The notes under the pieces were generated by a model. That model was not told the origin of the DNA, searched no databases, and worked only from the letters and a program-made list of their open reading frames with translations. A stretch of DNA of 64,000 bases, taken from NCBI RefSeq assembly GCF_964204645.1, contig NC_134028.1, positions 7,791,001 through 7,855,000 on the forward strand, given 5' to 3'. The DNA is from Tubulanus polymorphus. Lineage: Eukaryota; Nemertea; Palaeonemertea; Tubulaniformes; Tubulanidae. This document shows positions 36,254 through 48,503 of the stretch, in pieces. Positions within the stretch are counted from its first letter, which is position 1, and every line of letters begins with the position of its first letter. A program made the position numbers and the translations under genes.

Positions 36254-39200
36254 CTAAGTAGTTAAAGCTTGGATTTTTGGAAGTACGATATCATTCCAGG
36301 TTTCGGTCCATCTTGTCGATTGGAAGGTTTTGAGATTTTTGTGGAATTGGTTTAGAGTTGTTTTCTCCGGGAAATCTGAAAGCAAATCCTGAAAGAGAAT
36401 AATATCCATTGATTAAATTGATCGACTTTGTACATAACTCATAATAATGGTCTATTCACAGAGTACATACGTTTACACGATGCATAAATTTGTGGACACG
36501 CATGGGGGGTGGGGGTGGTAGTATTTTGCATACAAACAGATAAAGTAAAAGTCTAGGAGTATTCAGCTTTTTGCAACATATTCAATCATGAATGAACACA
36601 AGCAGTAATCCACTTATCACTTAGTTATTCTTTGGTCTCTAAGAGCCCGTTTGTGGTGTTAGGTTAATTAGTATCTAGTTCATACCTGTATTTGTGTTGT
36701 AAGTTGCTGAGCACTGTTAAATACCAATCCGTTCTCTTCATGTTTAACCAACTCGTGTAAACTAAAAATTAGTGAAATGATCATAATTTTAGAGAGCAGT
36801 CCTTGAAGGTCTTTTTATCTTCAACACTATGAAGCCTGCTGTGGCATCCTGGTAGTCATCTACTATACGCACCACGCAAACTGAATTGCACAAACAGGAA
36901 GTCCACAGCCGAACATATCAACAACTTTCATCGGTAAATCGAGACCACTGGACGACATATGTAAACAAACTCCCATATCAGCCGAACCTTGAATTAATAT
37001 ATACAGCGTCACAGTTTCGAACTCTTTAGAGGCTGCATTTAGTTAAAGCTGGTCTATAAAAACAGTCACAGGCAGATATCCCTATATTGCCTCTGTGGAC
37101 ATCAAAGTGTCCTTTTGGGATGTGACAAGTTCTTCAAAACTGGTCTCTGGATCTGCTCTTAAGTTCTATATCACAGATAAATGTATAGTTTTGGTAATTA
37201 GGCATAATATGTTCTTGATTTCAGTTTTTTCTATCTGCTTAATTTTTATCTGAGTTCGTCTAAACATGATTTCACTTTCAATTACCTAATAGTGTAGGAT
37301 AGTCTTCCGCTTCTAACCATGGTGTTATTATAGACACAACGTTCCATGATTTTTCGGCAATTAATTTTTGATACTCCGCTTTTTTAGGACCTTTCCCTGA
37401 AAAACCAAATCTATAACTTCGAGACCAAAGCAGTTATTTCATATTCTAACGTTGCCGATTTCCGATACTCTCACCTGTTATGGCACAAATAACTTTAGGA
37501 AGTTTCTTTTTTTTCGCTTTCAACTCATAATCTAGACAGAAGATAAAGTTACCATTATAATTATTATCATTAAGACAGAACTTGTTTTAGGAAGTATATT
37601 TGAATTAAGACAAGGCAATTGGTAAATCTATCCAATTGAAAGTCTATTGAGACTGAGAAAATATTATTCATGTATTTACATAATTTTCATCGAATATAAT
37701 GGGGAAGTTACAAAATGATAGAAAACGTTGGATGTACAGTCAAACCCACCTAATTTGGATTTAGGTCTATGCCGGACATTATTTGGCTTTTAATCCAGAT
37801 TTCCCGTAAACTGGATGAATTTTGTTAATGGTGGTCCCAAATGATCCGAATTAGGCGGGCTTTACTGTATCGAAGAGTGAAATGATATTAGGCTTTATTC
37901 TTCCTCATACCTTCTAACGCTTTAAACAGTATGGAAAAGTCTTCATCCTCTGAAAGAATGTAAATGCGAATGTTTCTAAATTAAAATTGCTCAAATAATT
38001 GATGACCGACTTGTAAAAAGTATATAACTACATTAAACACATACCGGTCCAACTAGTGCTGCTCATTATAAATGCAGGACGACTCTCTTTCAATGAGATA
38101 TTTCCATCAATATCTTGTGTAAATGCTGTTTCATTTGCGTTACCATTGCTGGAAGTACAGTGGAGGAACCACGTTAATACGAATCTCGTGAGCATAAGTA
38201 AAATTGTCGTATTAAACAGGGCTTTGTATTATCTAAAGCTTGATTGATATAAATATCTAAAAGCTGGGACATGCTGGAAATCATCGTAATAAACGGTTTT
38301 CGTCATGAACAGAATCTATTAATCAGGTTTTACTGTATAAGGATGTGAATTCGATGGCATTGATAATCTACCGTGGTATGAACCCCTGCCATAAAAGTGT
38401 GCCAATTGGCTAAGGATGTCAGATTTCGTGGCACCAGATGAGCAGGTGTCATATCAGGCAGTCAGATTCTTGTGATACCATTAAGTTTGCATTCTTGCAG
38501 GTACCGTAATTTGGAATCGATAGAACGTTTCTTCTCACCTAGCTGCAAAGCATGGATATTCCTTGGACAGTCTTGAAAATAGTTCATGTTGATCTTTCAC
38601 TTCAGTTTCATGGAACATTATTGGAGGTCGATCATACATAGTGTCGGCTCTGCAGTTGAGAAAATATTCATTTAATTTTCAAGTTTGAAAAATGTTAATA
38701 GTTTTCATCGCCGAAAATGTTAGACTAACGTAATATTCCAGTTCATCTTCAGATCGTCTTTCATTGCATCAGTAACACATATATTCTCATCAGCAAACCG
38801 TCCTAACAAGTGTTCATACCTGAATGAACAATAATGAGTAGATCTAGATTACAGAGTTTAGTTTGTACTGGGTTACCCAACAAAATTAGGAACCTAACAA
38901 AAATATCAAATTCAAGGGATTTACTGACTGTCCAATACAAACCAATTGGTCTTTACCAATTGAAAAACATAGAATTATCAATTGAAAGTGAAAACTTCAG
39001 TCGAAACTTCTGAATATACAATATCTCATTTCTGCTTGAGGATATGTTAAACTGATTTTACATCCTTGGTGAATCTGATTAAGTTAAATGATAAATATTC
39101 TTACCAGTAGGCTATTTTTACTAGTGGATGTTTTTGTCCGAGGGATAAACCGAGTATCGTATATCCGTAGTTGTGCCAGTCAATAACAAACTTACAGTTC

Positions 39201-40806
39201 TTCACGAAACTGACCAATAAGCACATCGCAAGTGAAGGTATGGCAGGCGGATTCTTTGAAAATAGAAATAACAAGTCAGTTAACTTGTTCGACTTACACT
39301 ACTGGTACACGTTTTTCCATGTTATCACATGTATATCCGTTAATATCTCATTGAATCTGTTTTGAGATTTCAAAATCCAACAAATTGAAATTTTCATTTT
39401 TTCGGCTTAAACAATTGATACCTTGTTTCTCCTTTCTGCTGGGCCAGCTGCCGATCTACCCTGTACTTTATTTTGAAATAAATTATGATCAAATTATCCA
39501 TAACAGACACCCGGCAGCTATGGAAATGAATTGGATAAGAACTTTTATTGCAATTTACAAAAACACCAGCCAAAGAGGAGAAAAATGGTATCAATTTATT
39601 AGCCTAACAAAACGATTGTCTAGCAGTGCTTAGTGTTTCAACATGTGGTATGCACTGGGGAAACACATAGTTCAAGTAAATTTGTCTGCTTACAAAAAGC
39701 TTGTGGTCACAATTTAATGAAAAGTCTTGTAGTGATTTAGAAATCAGGAAAATTCATTCTACAGTAAATGAAACCGACTTTGGTACAACGAACTTTGTTT
39801 CTGACCTGTGAGAAAATGACTTCGGTGCGCTTCAAACGACTCAATGTTACTAGTAAAATCACTGCTTGCCAGGCACCTTTCAATATTTTCCCGACAAATC
39901 TTGGCAGAGCTGAAAAAAAATCAGAAAACTGATGTAGTTTATACTGATATTTGACTTTTAGAATTTTCAAAATATGAAGTTCTTACTGTTTACTAGTTTT
40001 GGTGGTTCTCCCATGATATGCTGTTGGATGTGGTCATTATTTCGAAATTCTTCATGTGGAATTGAACCTGAAAAGTAACGAGACAGTCAACCCCTAATAT
40101 ACCATCTACATCAGTGACTTAGAATATTGGCGGTATAAAAAATATAATCTTATTCTTCACTCCATCATACATTTCTAGAGGACATAACAATGATTTCATT
40201 TGCTTCCACCTTAGGTTTGCTGAAATACCCAAGTTGTTTCGTCAAGCATCTGATTGTATAAATCAATAGAAAATTTTGATGCGTTCTATCGAGGGAGATT
40301 TATTATAGGCCTACATTTGAACATGGATGTACTAACAGAGATGATTCGGTTACGATTACTGCTATATTTTCTCAGTCTCTGGTCTTCACCCTTTCCTGGA
40401 ATTTTTTAATTTGTGCACCTTAATGCGCATGCACGGTGTAAATAATTAGCCTATCAGAACTAGTTGTCCGAAAATAGTTTTAGCAACAGGAAAAATGCCA
40501 CATCTGCAAAATATCACCTGCTTTTCAGCTTACATCCAACTTACCTCCATATCCTACAACATCTACACAATATCCATTATCGGCCAGGGATAGTGAGTGA
40601 TATTGCATCCTCGGACTGCGGCCTATATCACCTAAAACCATTACACACACACGCTGGCGCCGGTCCTGTTGTTCTCCATCTCCTGCTGCTGCCGCTGGCC
40701 CCGCAAACAAATTAGGCAAACGATTGTAAACTATTGTGAGAAGCACCGCAACAACACACGGAAAACAAACCAAGTAAATTACTGCAAATATGTCATTCAG
40801 ATCCAT
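36254..40806 (-). CDS. ALG1: Chitobiosyldiphosphodolichol beta-mannosyltransferase ALG1 (13 exons, 477 aa)
   Basis: Exons (minus): 40806-40545, 40067-39987, 39909-39806, 39253-39105, 38819-38730, 38649-38539, 38148-38045, 37949-37911, 37531-37475, 37396-37286, 36987-36873, 36761-36686, 36388-36254; 1434 nt, phases agree. ALG1 adds the first mannose from GDP-mannose to GlcNAc2-PP-dolichol on the cytosolic face of the ER, early in N-glycan precursor assembly. Residues 8-27 are a membrane anchor; [12 protein letters not shown] at 59-70 is the N-terminal ALG1 signature; IDWHNYGYT in exon 4 and [18 protein letters not shown] at 381-398 in exon 11 (the GT4 donor-binding region) are also diagnostic. 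Length is close to the human protein (464 aa). It is convergent with RNF216. Introns contain two small TA-flanked MITEs, one ending only 8 nt before the exon at 38148-38045. Confidence 0.95.
37735..37869. mobile_element. Short TA-flanked MITE in ALG1 intron 8
   Basis: Begins TACAGTCAAACCCACCTAAT and ends AATTAGGCGGGCTTTACTGTA; 135 bp, same family as 28761 and 35570. No coding capacity. It ends 42 bp from the ALG1 exon at 37949-37911. Confidence 0.7.
38156..38337. mobile_element. TA-flanked MITE abutting an ALG1 splice acceptor
   Basis: Begins TACAGTGGAGGAACCACGTT and ends AATCAGGTTTTACTGTA, 182 bp. Read in the ALG1 (minus) direction it ends at 38156, only 8 nt before the exon starts at 38148, so just CTTCCAG separates the element from the coding sequence. 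The branch point and most of any polypyrimidine tract of this intron must come from inside the element or its duplicate TA. Confidence 0.6.
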
Positions 40807-40910
40807 ATTTCACTAGACGAGTCAAATGAAAGGGCCCAAATAACGATTAAAACGTGAATAAATAAAAATAGATTGACACAACCCGGAAGTAAATCATTGT
40901 CTCCCCCATG

Positions 40911-43900
40911 GATTGATGTCTGTCTGCAGAGTTTCCAGAACCTGTCATGTCAGGTCCCGAAAAAACCCAAACTCATGACAATATTTGACGAAACGGCGAA
41001 ATATCTAGGCATGTGCTAGACGAATGGAAGAACATTTTGAGTTGAATGAATATTCTGATCCGTCGTAAATATCGAAAATGATTCAACAATAACGATAACG
41101 AAAATGTTCTGACAAATAATTCATTTGAAAGGTTGATTTATAAGAAGAAAATATTTATGTGTAAACTATGACTTATTTCTGTATGGGAAAAAATAAGTTT
41201 CAGGCATAGATGAATTAATTAATGTAGAAGTAAGAGCACATTATAAGAGAATATTTTCGCTAGATGAATCGAGGTCTTGATATTTCGTTTCCGCAATAAG
41301 ACACTGAAAATTATCTGCTCACTATCACAGTTCGGCAACACTCCTCACTGTCCTGAAGTCCTGAAGTCTCACTATTTATATTCATTGTCTTTATGATGTA
41401 CATGTAAAAGAGCCGAATGCGATATAGAGACTGATTTTATTGAGACTGATTTTAAATCAACTCATCAATTTAAAGCATGAAGTTTTTTTTCTATCTATAT
41501 CAGTTTTAATGCAGACCTGTCGCCACAGGTCCCGAGAAGCTCTGCAAAATGGCGCGAGCTGCCGTTTGAGGTCTCGCTTCAAAATTATTGTTTTATAGTA
41601 ACTTAAGATTAACTATATCCATGGTTAGCAATCTTTATTATATTCATTACTATAAAGAGACCATAAAAATTAAAGTTTTCCTTCATTTCATCAGTTTTAA
41701 TGCAGACCTGTCACCTCAGGTCCCGAGAAGCTCTGCAAAATGGCGTGAGCTGCCGTGTGAGGTCTCGCTTCAAAATTATTGTTTTATGGCAACTTAAGAT
41801 TAACTCTATCCATGGTTAGCAATTTATATTATACTTATTACTATATAAAGGTTATAAAAAGTAAAGTTTTTTCCATTTCATCAGTTTTAGTGCAGACCTG
41901 TCACCACAGGTCTCGATAAGCTCAGCAAAATGGCGCGAGCTGCCGTGTGAGGTCTCGCTTCATAATTATTGTTTTATAGTAACTTAAGATCAACTATATC
42001 CATGGTTAGCCATCTTTATTATATTCATTACTATAAAGAGACCATAAAAATTAAAGTTTTTCCCATTTCATCAGTTTAAATGGAGACCTGTCACCACATG
42101 TCTCGAGAAGCTCTGCAAAATGGCGCGAGCTGCCGTGTGAGGTCTCGCTTCAAAATTATTGTTTTATAGTAACTTAAGATTAATTCTATCCATGGTTAGC
42201 AATTTATATTATACTCTTTACTATAAAGAGACCATAAAAATTAATGTTTTCCTTCATTTCATCAGTTTTAATGCAGACCTGTCACCTCAGGTCCCGAGAA
42301 GCTCTGCAAAATGGCGCGAGCTGCCGTGTGAGGTCTCGCTTCATAATTATTGTTTTATAGTAACTTAAGATTAATTCTATCCATGGTTAGCAATTTATAT
42401 TATACTCTTTACTATAAAGAGACCATAAAAATTAAAGTTTTCCTTCATTTCATCAGTTTTAATGCAGACCTGTCACCTCAGGTCCCGAGAAGCTCTGCAA
42501 AATGGCGTGAGCTGCCGTGTGAGGTCTCGCTTCAAAATTATTGTTTTATGGCAACTTAAGATTAACTCTATCCATGGTTAGCAATTTATATTATACTCTT
42601 TACTATAAAGAGACCATAAAAATTAAAGTTTTCCTTCATTTCATCAGTTTTAATGCAGACCTGTCACCTCAGGTCCCGAGAAGCTCTGCAAAATGGCGTG
42701 AGCTGCCGTGTGAGGTCTCGCTTCAAAATTATTGTTTTATGGCAACTTAAGATTAACTCTATCCATGGTTAGCAATTTATATTATACTTATTACTATATA
42801 AAGGTTATAAAAAGTAAAGTTTTTTCCATTTCATCAGTTTTAGTGCAGACCTGTCACCACAGGTCTCGATAAGCTCTGCAAAATGGCGCGAGCTGCCGTG
42901 TGAGGTCTCGCTTCATAATTATTGTTTTATAGTAACTTAAGATTAACTATATCCATGGTTAGCCATCTTTATTATATTCATTACTATAAAGAGACCATAA
43001 AAATTAAAGTTTTTCCCATTTCATCAGTTTAAATGGAGACCTGTCACCACAGGTCTCGAGAAGCTCTGCAAAATGGCGCGAGCTGCCGTGTGAGGTCTCG
43101 CTTCAAAATTATTGTTTTATAGTAACTTAAGATTAACTATATCCATGGTTAGCCATCTTTATTATATTCATTACTATAAAGAGACCATAAAAATTAAAGT
43201 TTTTCCCATTTCATCAGTTTAAATGGAGACCTGTCACCACAGGTCTCGAGAAGCTCTGCAAAATGGCGCGAGCTGCCGTGTGAGGTCTCGCTTCAAAATT
43301 ATTGTTTTATAGTAACTTAAGATTAATTTTATCAATGGTTAGCAATTTATATTATACTCTTTACTATAAAGAGACCATCAAAATTAATGTTTTCCTTCAT
43401 TTCATCAGTTTTAATGCAGACCTGTCACCTCAGGTCCCGAGAAGCTCTGCAAAATGGCGTGAGCTGCCGTGTGAGGTCTCGCTTCAAAATTATTGTTTTA
43501 TGGCAACTTAAGATTAACTCTATCCATGGTTAGCAATTTATATTATACTCTTTACTATAAAGAGACCATAAAAATTAAAGTTTTCCTTCATTTCATCAGT
43601 TTAAATGTAGACCTGTCACCTCAGGTCCCGAGAAGCTCTGCAAAATGGCGTGAGCTGCCGTGTGAGGTCTCGCTTCAAAATTATTGTTTTATGGCAACTT
43701 AAGATTAACTCTATCCATGGTTAGCAATTTATATTATACTTATTACTATATAAAGGTTATAAAAAGTAAAGTTTTTTCCATTTCATCAGTTTTAGTGCAG
43801 ACCTGTCTCCACAGGTCTCGATAAGCTCTGCAAAATGGCGCGAGCTGCCGTGTGAGGTCTCGCTTCATAATTATTGTTTTATAGTAACTTAAGATTAACT

Positions 43901-46549
43901 ATATCCATGGTTAGCCATCTTTATTATATTCATTACTATAAAGAGACCATAAAAATTAAAGTTTTTCCCATTTCATCAGTTTAAATGGAGACCTGTCACC
44001 ACAGGTCTCGAGAAGCTCTGCAAAATGGCGCGAGCTGCCGTGTGAGGTCTCGCTTCAAAATTATTGTTTTATAGTAACTTAAGATTAACTATATCCATGG
44101 TTAGCCATCTTTATTATATTCATTACTATAAAGAGACCATAAAAATTAAAGTTTTTCCCATTTCATCAGTTTAAATGGAGACCTGTCACCACAGGTCTCG
44201 AGAAGCTCTGCAAAATGGCGCGAGCTGCCGTGTGAGGTCTCGCTTCAAAATTATTGTTTTATAGTAACTTAAGATTAATTTTATCAATGGTTAGCAATTT
44301 ATATTATACTCTTTACTATAAAGAGACCATAAAAATTAATGTTTTCCTTCATTTCATCAATTTTAATGCAGACCTGTCACCACAGGTCTCGAGAAGCTCT
44401 GCAAAATGGCGCGAGCTGCCGTGTGAGGTCTCGCTTCAAAATTATTGTTTTATAGTAACTTAAGATTAACTATATCCATGGTTAGCAATCTTTATTATAT
44501 TCATTACTATAAAGAGACCATAAAAATTAAAGTTTTCCTTCATTTCATCAGTTTTAATGCAGACCTGTCACCTCAGGTCCCGAGAAGCTCTGCAAAATGG
44601 CGCGAGCTGCCGTGTGAGGTCTCGCTTCATAATTATTGTTTTATGGTAACTTAAGATTAACTCTATCCATGGTTAGCAATTTATATTATACTTATTACTA
44701 TATAAAGGTTATAAAAAGTAAAGTTTTTTCCATTTCATCAGTTTTAGTGCAGACCTGTCACCACAGGTCCCGAGAAGCTCTGCAAAATGGCGCGAGCTGC
44801 CGTGTGAGGTCTCGCTTCAAAATTATTGTTTTATAGTAACTTAAGATTAATTCTATCCATGGTTAGCAATCTATATTATATTCATTACTATAAAGATACC
44901 ATAAAAAGTGAGGTTTTTTCCATTTCATCAGTTTTAATGCAGACCTGTCACCTCAGGTCTCGGGAAGCTCTGCAAAATGGCGCGAGCTGCCGTGTGAGGT
45001 CTCGCTTCAAAATTATTGTTTTATAGTAACTTAAGATTAACTATATCCATGGTTAGCAATCTTTATTATATTCATTACTATAAAGAGACCATAAAAATTA
45101 AAGTTTTCCTTCATTTCATCAGTTTTAATGCAGACCTGTCACCTCAGGTCCCGAGAAGCTCTGCAAAATGGCGCGAGCTGCCGTGTGAGGTCTCGCTTCA
45201 TAATTATTGTTTTATGGTAACTTAAGATTAAATCTATCCATGGTTAGCAATTTATATTATACTCTTTACTATAAAGAGACCATAAAAATTAAAGTTTTCC
45301 TTCATTTCATCAGTTTTAATGCAGACCTGTCACCTCAGGTCCCGAGAAGCTCTGCAAAATGGCGCGAGCTGCCGTGTGAGGTCTCGCTTCATAATTGTTT
45401 TTTTATAGTAACTTAAGATTAATTCTATCCATGGTTAGCAATCTATATTATATTCATTACTATAAAGATACCATAAAAAGTAAAGTTTTTTCCATTTCAT
45501 CAGTTTTAGTGCAGACCTGTCACCACAGGTCCCGAGAAGCTCTGCAAAATGGCGCGAGCTGCCGTGTGAGGTCTCGCTTCATAATTGTTGTTTTATAGTA
45601 ACTTAAGATTAATTCTATCCATGGTTAGCAATCTATATTATATTCATTACTATAAAGATACCATAAAAAGTGAGGTTTTTTCCATTTCATCAGTTTTAAT
45701 GCAGACCTGTCACCTCAGGTCTCGAGAAGCTCTGCAAAATGGCGCGAGCTGCCGTGTGAGGTCTCGCTTCAAAATTATTGTTTTATAGTATTTCAAGATT
45801 TAATATATCTATGGTAAGCATACAATTTTACATTCACCATTAGATAGAGATCATAAAAAGTTCAGGTTTTTCTATTTCATCAGTTTTCAAGCAGTCCCGA
45901 AGCTCTGCAAAATGGCGCGAGCTGCCGTGTGAGGTCTCACTAATTAAGCAGTGTTATGTCTAATTTATCCTATGTCAACTTAAAAGCTTGGACTGAAATG
46001 TTTTTAAATTGTATGTGCACTTTGTGAATTAATAATAATATGTAAATATATAGGGCCTAATCATAATGAGTATAATGATTGTTATTAATACTGATTATGA
46101 ATACATAAGGCACTACTGGTATCATTGCCTGATCTTGATATTTTCATGTTTCATGTTACAAAAACTTAAATAAATTGTAAACAATTATTTCAATGTTCTC
46201 AAATCATTCACCATCATTGCATCTTTATTATATACAATGCGATATAGTTCAACAACTTTTTATAAACGGACAAACATAAATTCTTAAATGAATTCATAAC
46301 ACATCATAGTTTCGTTTTTGTTTTTGAATAATATATTCAGAAAGCACTAAGATATGTTCTTTTTGTTTCTTATCGGCTATCATTTGTTCTAAATCCGCGC
46401 CTATCATATCTTCTAATCGCCTATCATCGGTTCAGTCATAACGATTTTCATTTTAGCAAATCGACCTGTCACCTGAGGTCCCACCTGTCATGTCAGGTCT
46501 TGGGCCCTGACATGACAGGTTCTGGAAACTCTGCAGACAGACCTAAATG
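40911..46549. mobile_element. 5.6 kb non-autonomous TIR element filled with satellite DNA
   Basis: A 37-bp perfect inverted repeat starts GTCTGTCTGCAGAGTTTCCA at 40918-40954 and is mirrored at 46506-46542. About 7 weaker terminal bases lie outside each arm, and then the direct repeat CCCCCATG flanks both sides (40903-40910 and 46550-46557), a candidate 8-bp target-site duplication as in hAT-like transposons. Between the arms are about 550 bp of AT-rich DNA, 24 satellite monomers (about 41500-45950) and another 550 bp. No transposase is encoded. Part of each monomer, around CCTGTCACCTCAGGTCCCG, resembles sequence just inside the left arm (CCTGTCATGTCAGGTCCCG), so the satellite may have arisen from the element's own end. 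Confidence 0.7.
41500..45950. repeat. 190-bp satellite, 24 monomers, with a 952-bp five-monomer higher-order repeat
   Basis: The word CTGCAAAATGGCG recurs 24 times between 41549 and 45910 at 190-191 bp steps; the first and last monomers are most diverged. Monomer variants differ at set places (TTTAAATGGAGACC versus TTTTAATGCAGACC, TAAAGAGACC versus TATAAAGGTT). The variant order repeats with a 952-bp period: segments starting near 42350, 43302 and 44254 match in phase, each with the same five-monomer succession. Short plus-strand open frames (about 69 codons, one per monomer) simply reflect the repetition. Each monomer keeps a GAGGTCTCGC motif and a GTTTTATAGTAACTTAAGAT motif. Confidence 0.93.
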
Positions 46550-46557
46550 CCCCCATG

Positions 46558-48060
46558 ACCTTCGATTGAATGTTTAAGTCGCAATAATTACCGCACTACA
46601 CATTTCTATTTATACGCTTCGTGACTGCGTTATTTCATTTGCTCCGCTTTGCGTTTTAAGAAAAATATATACAGCAGAGCTTGAGACTAGTCAATAAACA
46701 GAAAGCAATTTAAGAGCAAGATATTAGCAAGGGATTTTTTAATACACATGTATAGTTCATGTGTAGTGTAGTAATTGATTATGTGTAGTGAATACACAAG
46801 TTCAAGAGTTCAAGTTCATGGTAGCGAGATGATTATATGAGCGAAACAACCGGGTTAATCACCGCTAGTTTTATGATCACCGTGACCCGCAGATAAGATA
46901 CAGTTAGTATGACAATGTCAAAAAACTTTATTGTCAAGATTGCAAGGATAATACTAATTTCCATAGAACTGAGTTGTATGTAATTTTGGCAGAGTCGGCG
47001 CTGTAATGCGACGAACCCGCCAGCACGACGGCAATCTTAAACGTTTTTTTTTTAAGATTGCTGTCGATGCACCCGATATAATTTCACACCCCTCGACTCT
47101 TGGCACTCCGGGCCTCCCAACGGCGGATCGTTTTCAGTCGAAAACCAAAATCATCAGATGCGATTTTGGGAACCTTGGGATCCGAAGCTGAACTCGTGGC
47201 ATTGATTAAGAACACCGGCTGCACCATGATGCATGAATGTTTGCGCTAATAGATTCTAACACTGCATTATCCATATAATACTGTACAGTGCCGTGCCACA
47301 AAGAAGGCTACACGGCCTACATTAGTGCAATAAGCGTGGCTATACAGCATCTGGCGTTGCCTATTGAACACGGATTCTAAAACGTTTTCGAGTACGTAAT
47401 TGATCTAGAAATCTGTATATTTGAGGTCGGTAATCACGGACTTCATTTAATAGCCCATATAGGTTTAATCATTAGACAACAATACCGCGAGCAAGTTATG
47501 TAGCGCAACGTATAAAACAGAGCGCTAGTGGCCCCGATATTGCTGAGCTGCGTATAGAATATAGTCGAAGCGATTTGAGGTAAGTGTCTAGGATAAACCG
47601 AAATTATTACCATTTGATCGCGAAAACGATTCGGAGCGACAATGCTGCTTTCCTAGATTGCTTTCCGTAATTTGCAGAAATTAAATAAATTCCACAGGCT
47701 TGTCCTTACCGGCGGGTCTTAGATTGGCTTCCTTAACTGGCATTAAAACCCGTAGGACCCAGCGTCCGATATTGCCGCCACAAAGTGACGTTTTCATCTT
47801 TAGACCGCCGTTTCAAAGAGCCGCATTTTAAGGAAAACGAATTGCCCAAAAAATCAGTCACCTCGTCGCGGTTACAATAATTTTATCAAATCAACCAATC
47901 GACTTGGACTGTCCTCCGGTACGGTTGTCGAGAACTGAGTTAATATGCAGAACATTTTCTTGGTGACGTAGTGACCGCCGTAATACTCTTACACTACGCA
48001 TTTTGCCTGAAGACTTTAGCTTGATCGGTCGGCTTTTTTTCTGTTAGCGTTCTCAACAAG
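46558..48060. other. Intergenic, no gene seen
   Basis: AT-rich sequence downstream of the satellite element. No exon with splice context or recognisable protein similarity was found; the frame at 47006-47191 has no domain features. Confidence 0.4.
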
Positions 48061-48064
48061 CGAG

Positions 48065-48503
48065 GTAGGACATAGTAGGTTTTCTGCTTTCTAGTTAGGC
48101 ACCCGATAGGGCATTGTAGGTTTTGTACCAACTAGTGGTGGTTGGGCATTGAAAGTTTTGTACCAACTCTAAGGTCGGGCATTGTAGGTTGATAGTGCCA
48201 ACTAGTGTACCTTGTAGGGCATTGTAGGTTTTTGCCAACTAGTGGTGGCTGCGCACTGGAAGCCTTGTGCCAACGTGGGGTTGCCTTGGACATTGTAGGT
48301 TTTGTACCAACTAGTGAGGTTGGGAGGGCTATTGTAGGTTTTATGCCAACAGTGAGGTTGGGAATTTTAGGTTATATGCCAACTAGTCAGGTTGGCCATT
48401 GGAAATTTTTGTACCAACTACAGACCTTGGGTGGGCTATTGTAGGTTCTATACCAACTAGTGAGGTCGGGCATTGTAGGTTTTTGCCTATTCGTGTAGTT
48501 GGA
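48065..48503. repeat. Degenerate minisatellite, 35-45 bp units, about 11 copies
   Basis: Variable units built on GGGCATTGTAGGTTTTGT and ACCAACTAGTGAGGTT repeat across the region with many substitutions and small indels. The plus-strand open frame at 48205-48444 is a by-product of the repeat. Confidence 0.85.

Noticed and set aside
41588-45788. Repeated 66-69 residue open frames on the plus strand
   Set aside because: They recur once per satellite monomer, keep no codon-like substitution pattern, and vanish when a monomer shifts frame. They are by-products of the satellite.
48065-48503. Possible CRISPR-like array
   Set aside because: Units are continuous, variable and have no conserved repeat with unique spacers; the genome is eukaryotic. 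It is a degenerate minisatellite.
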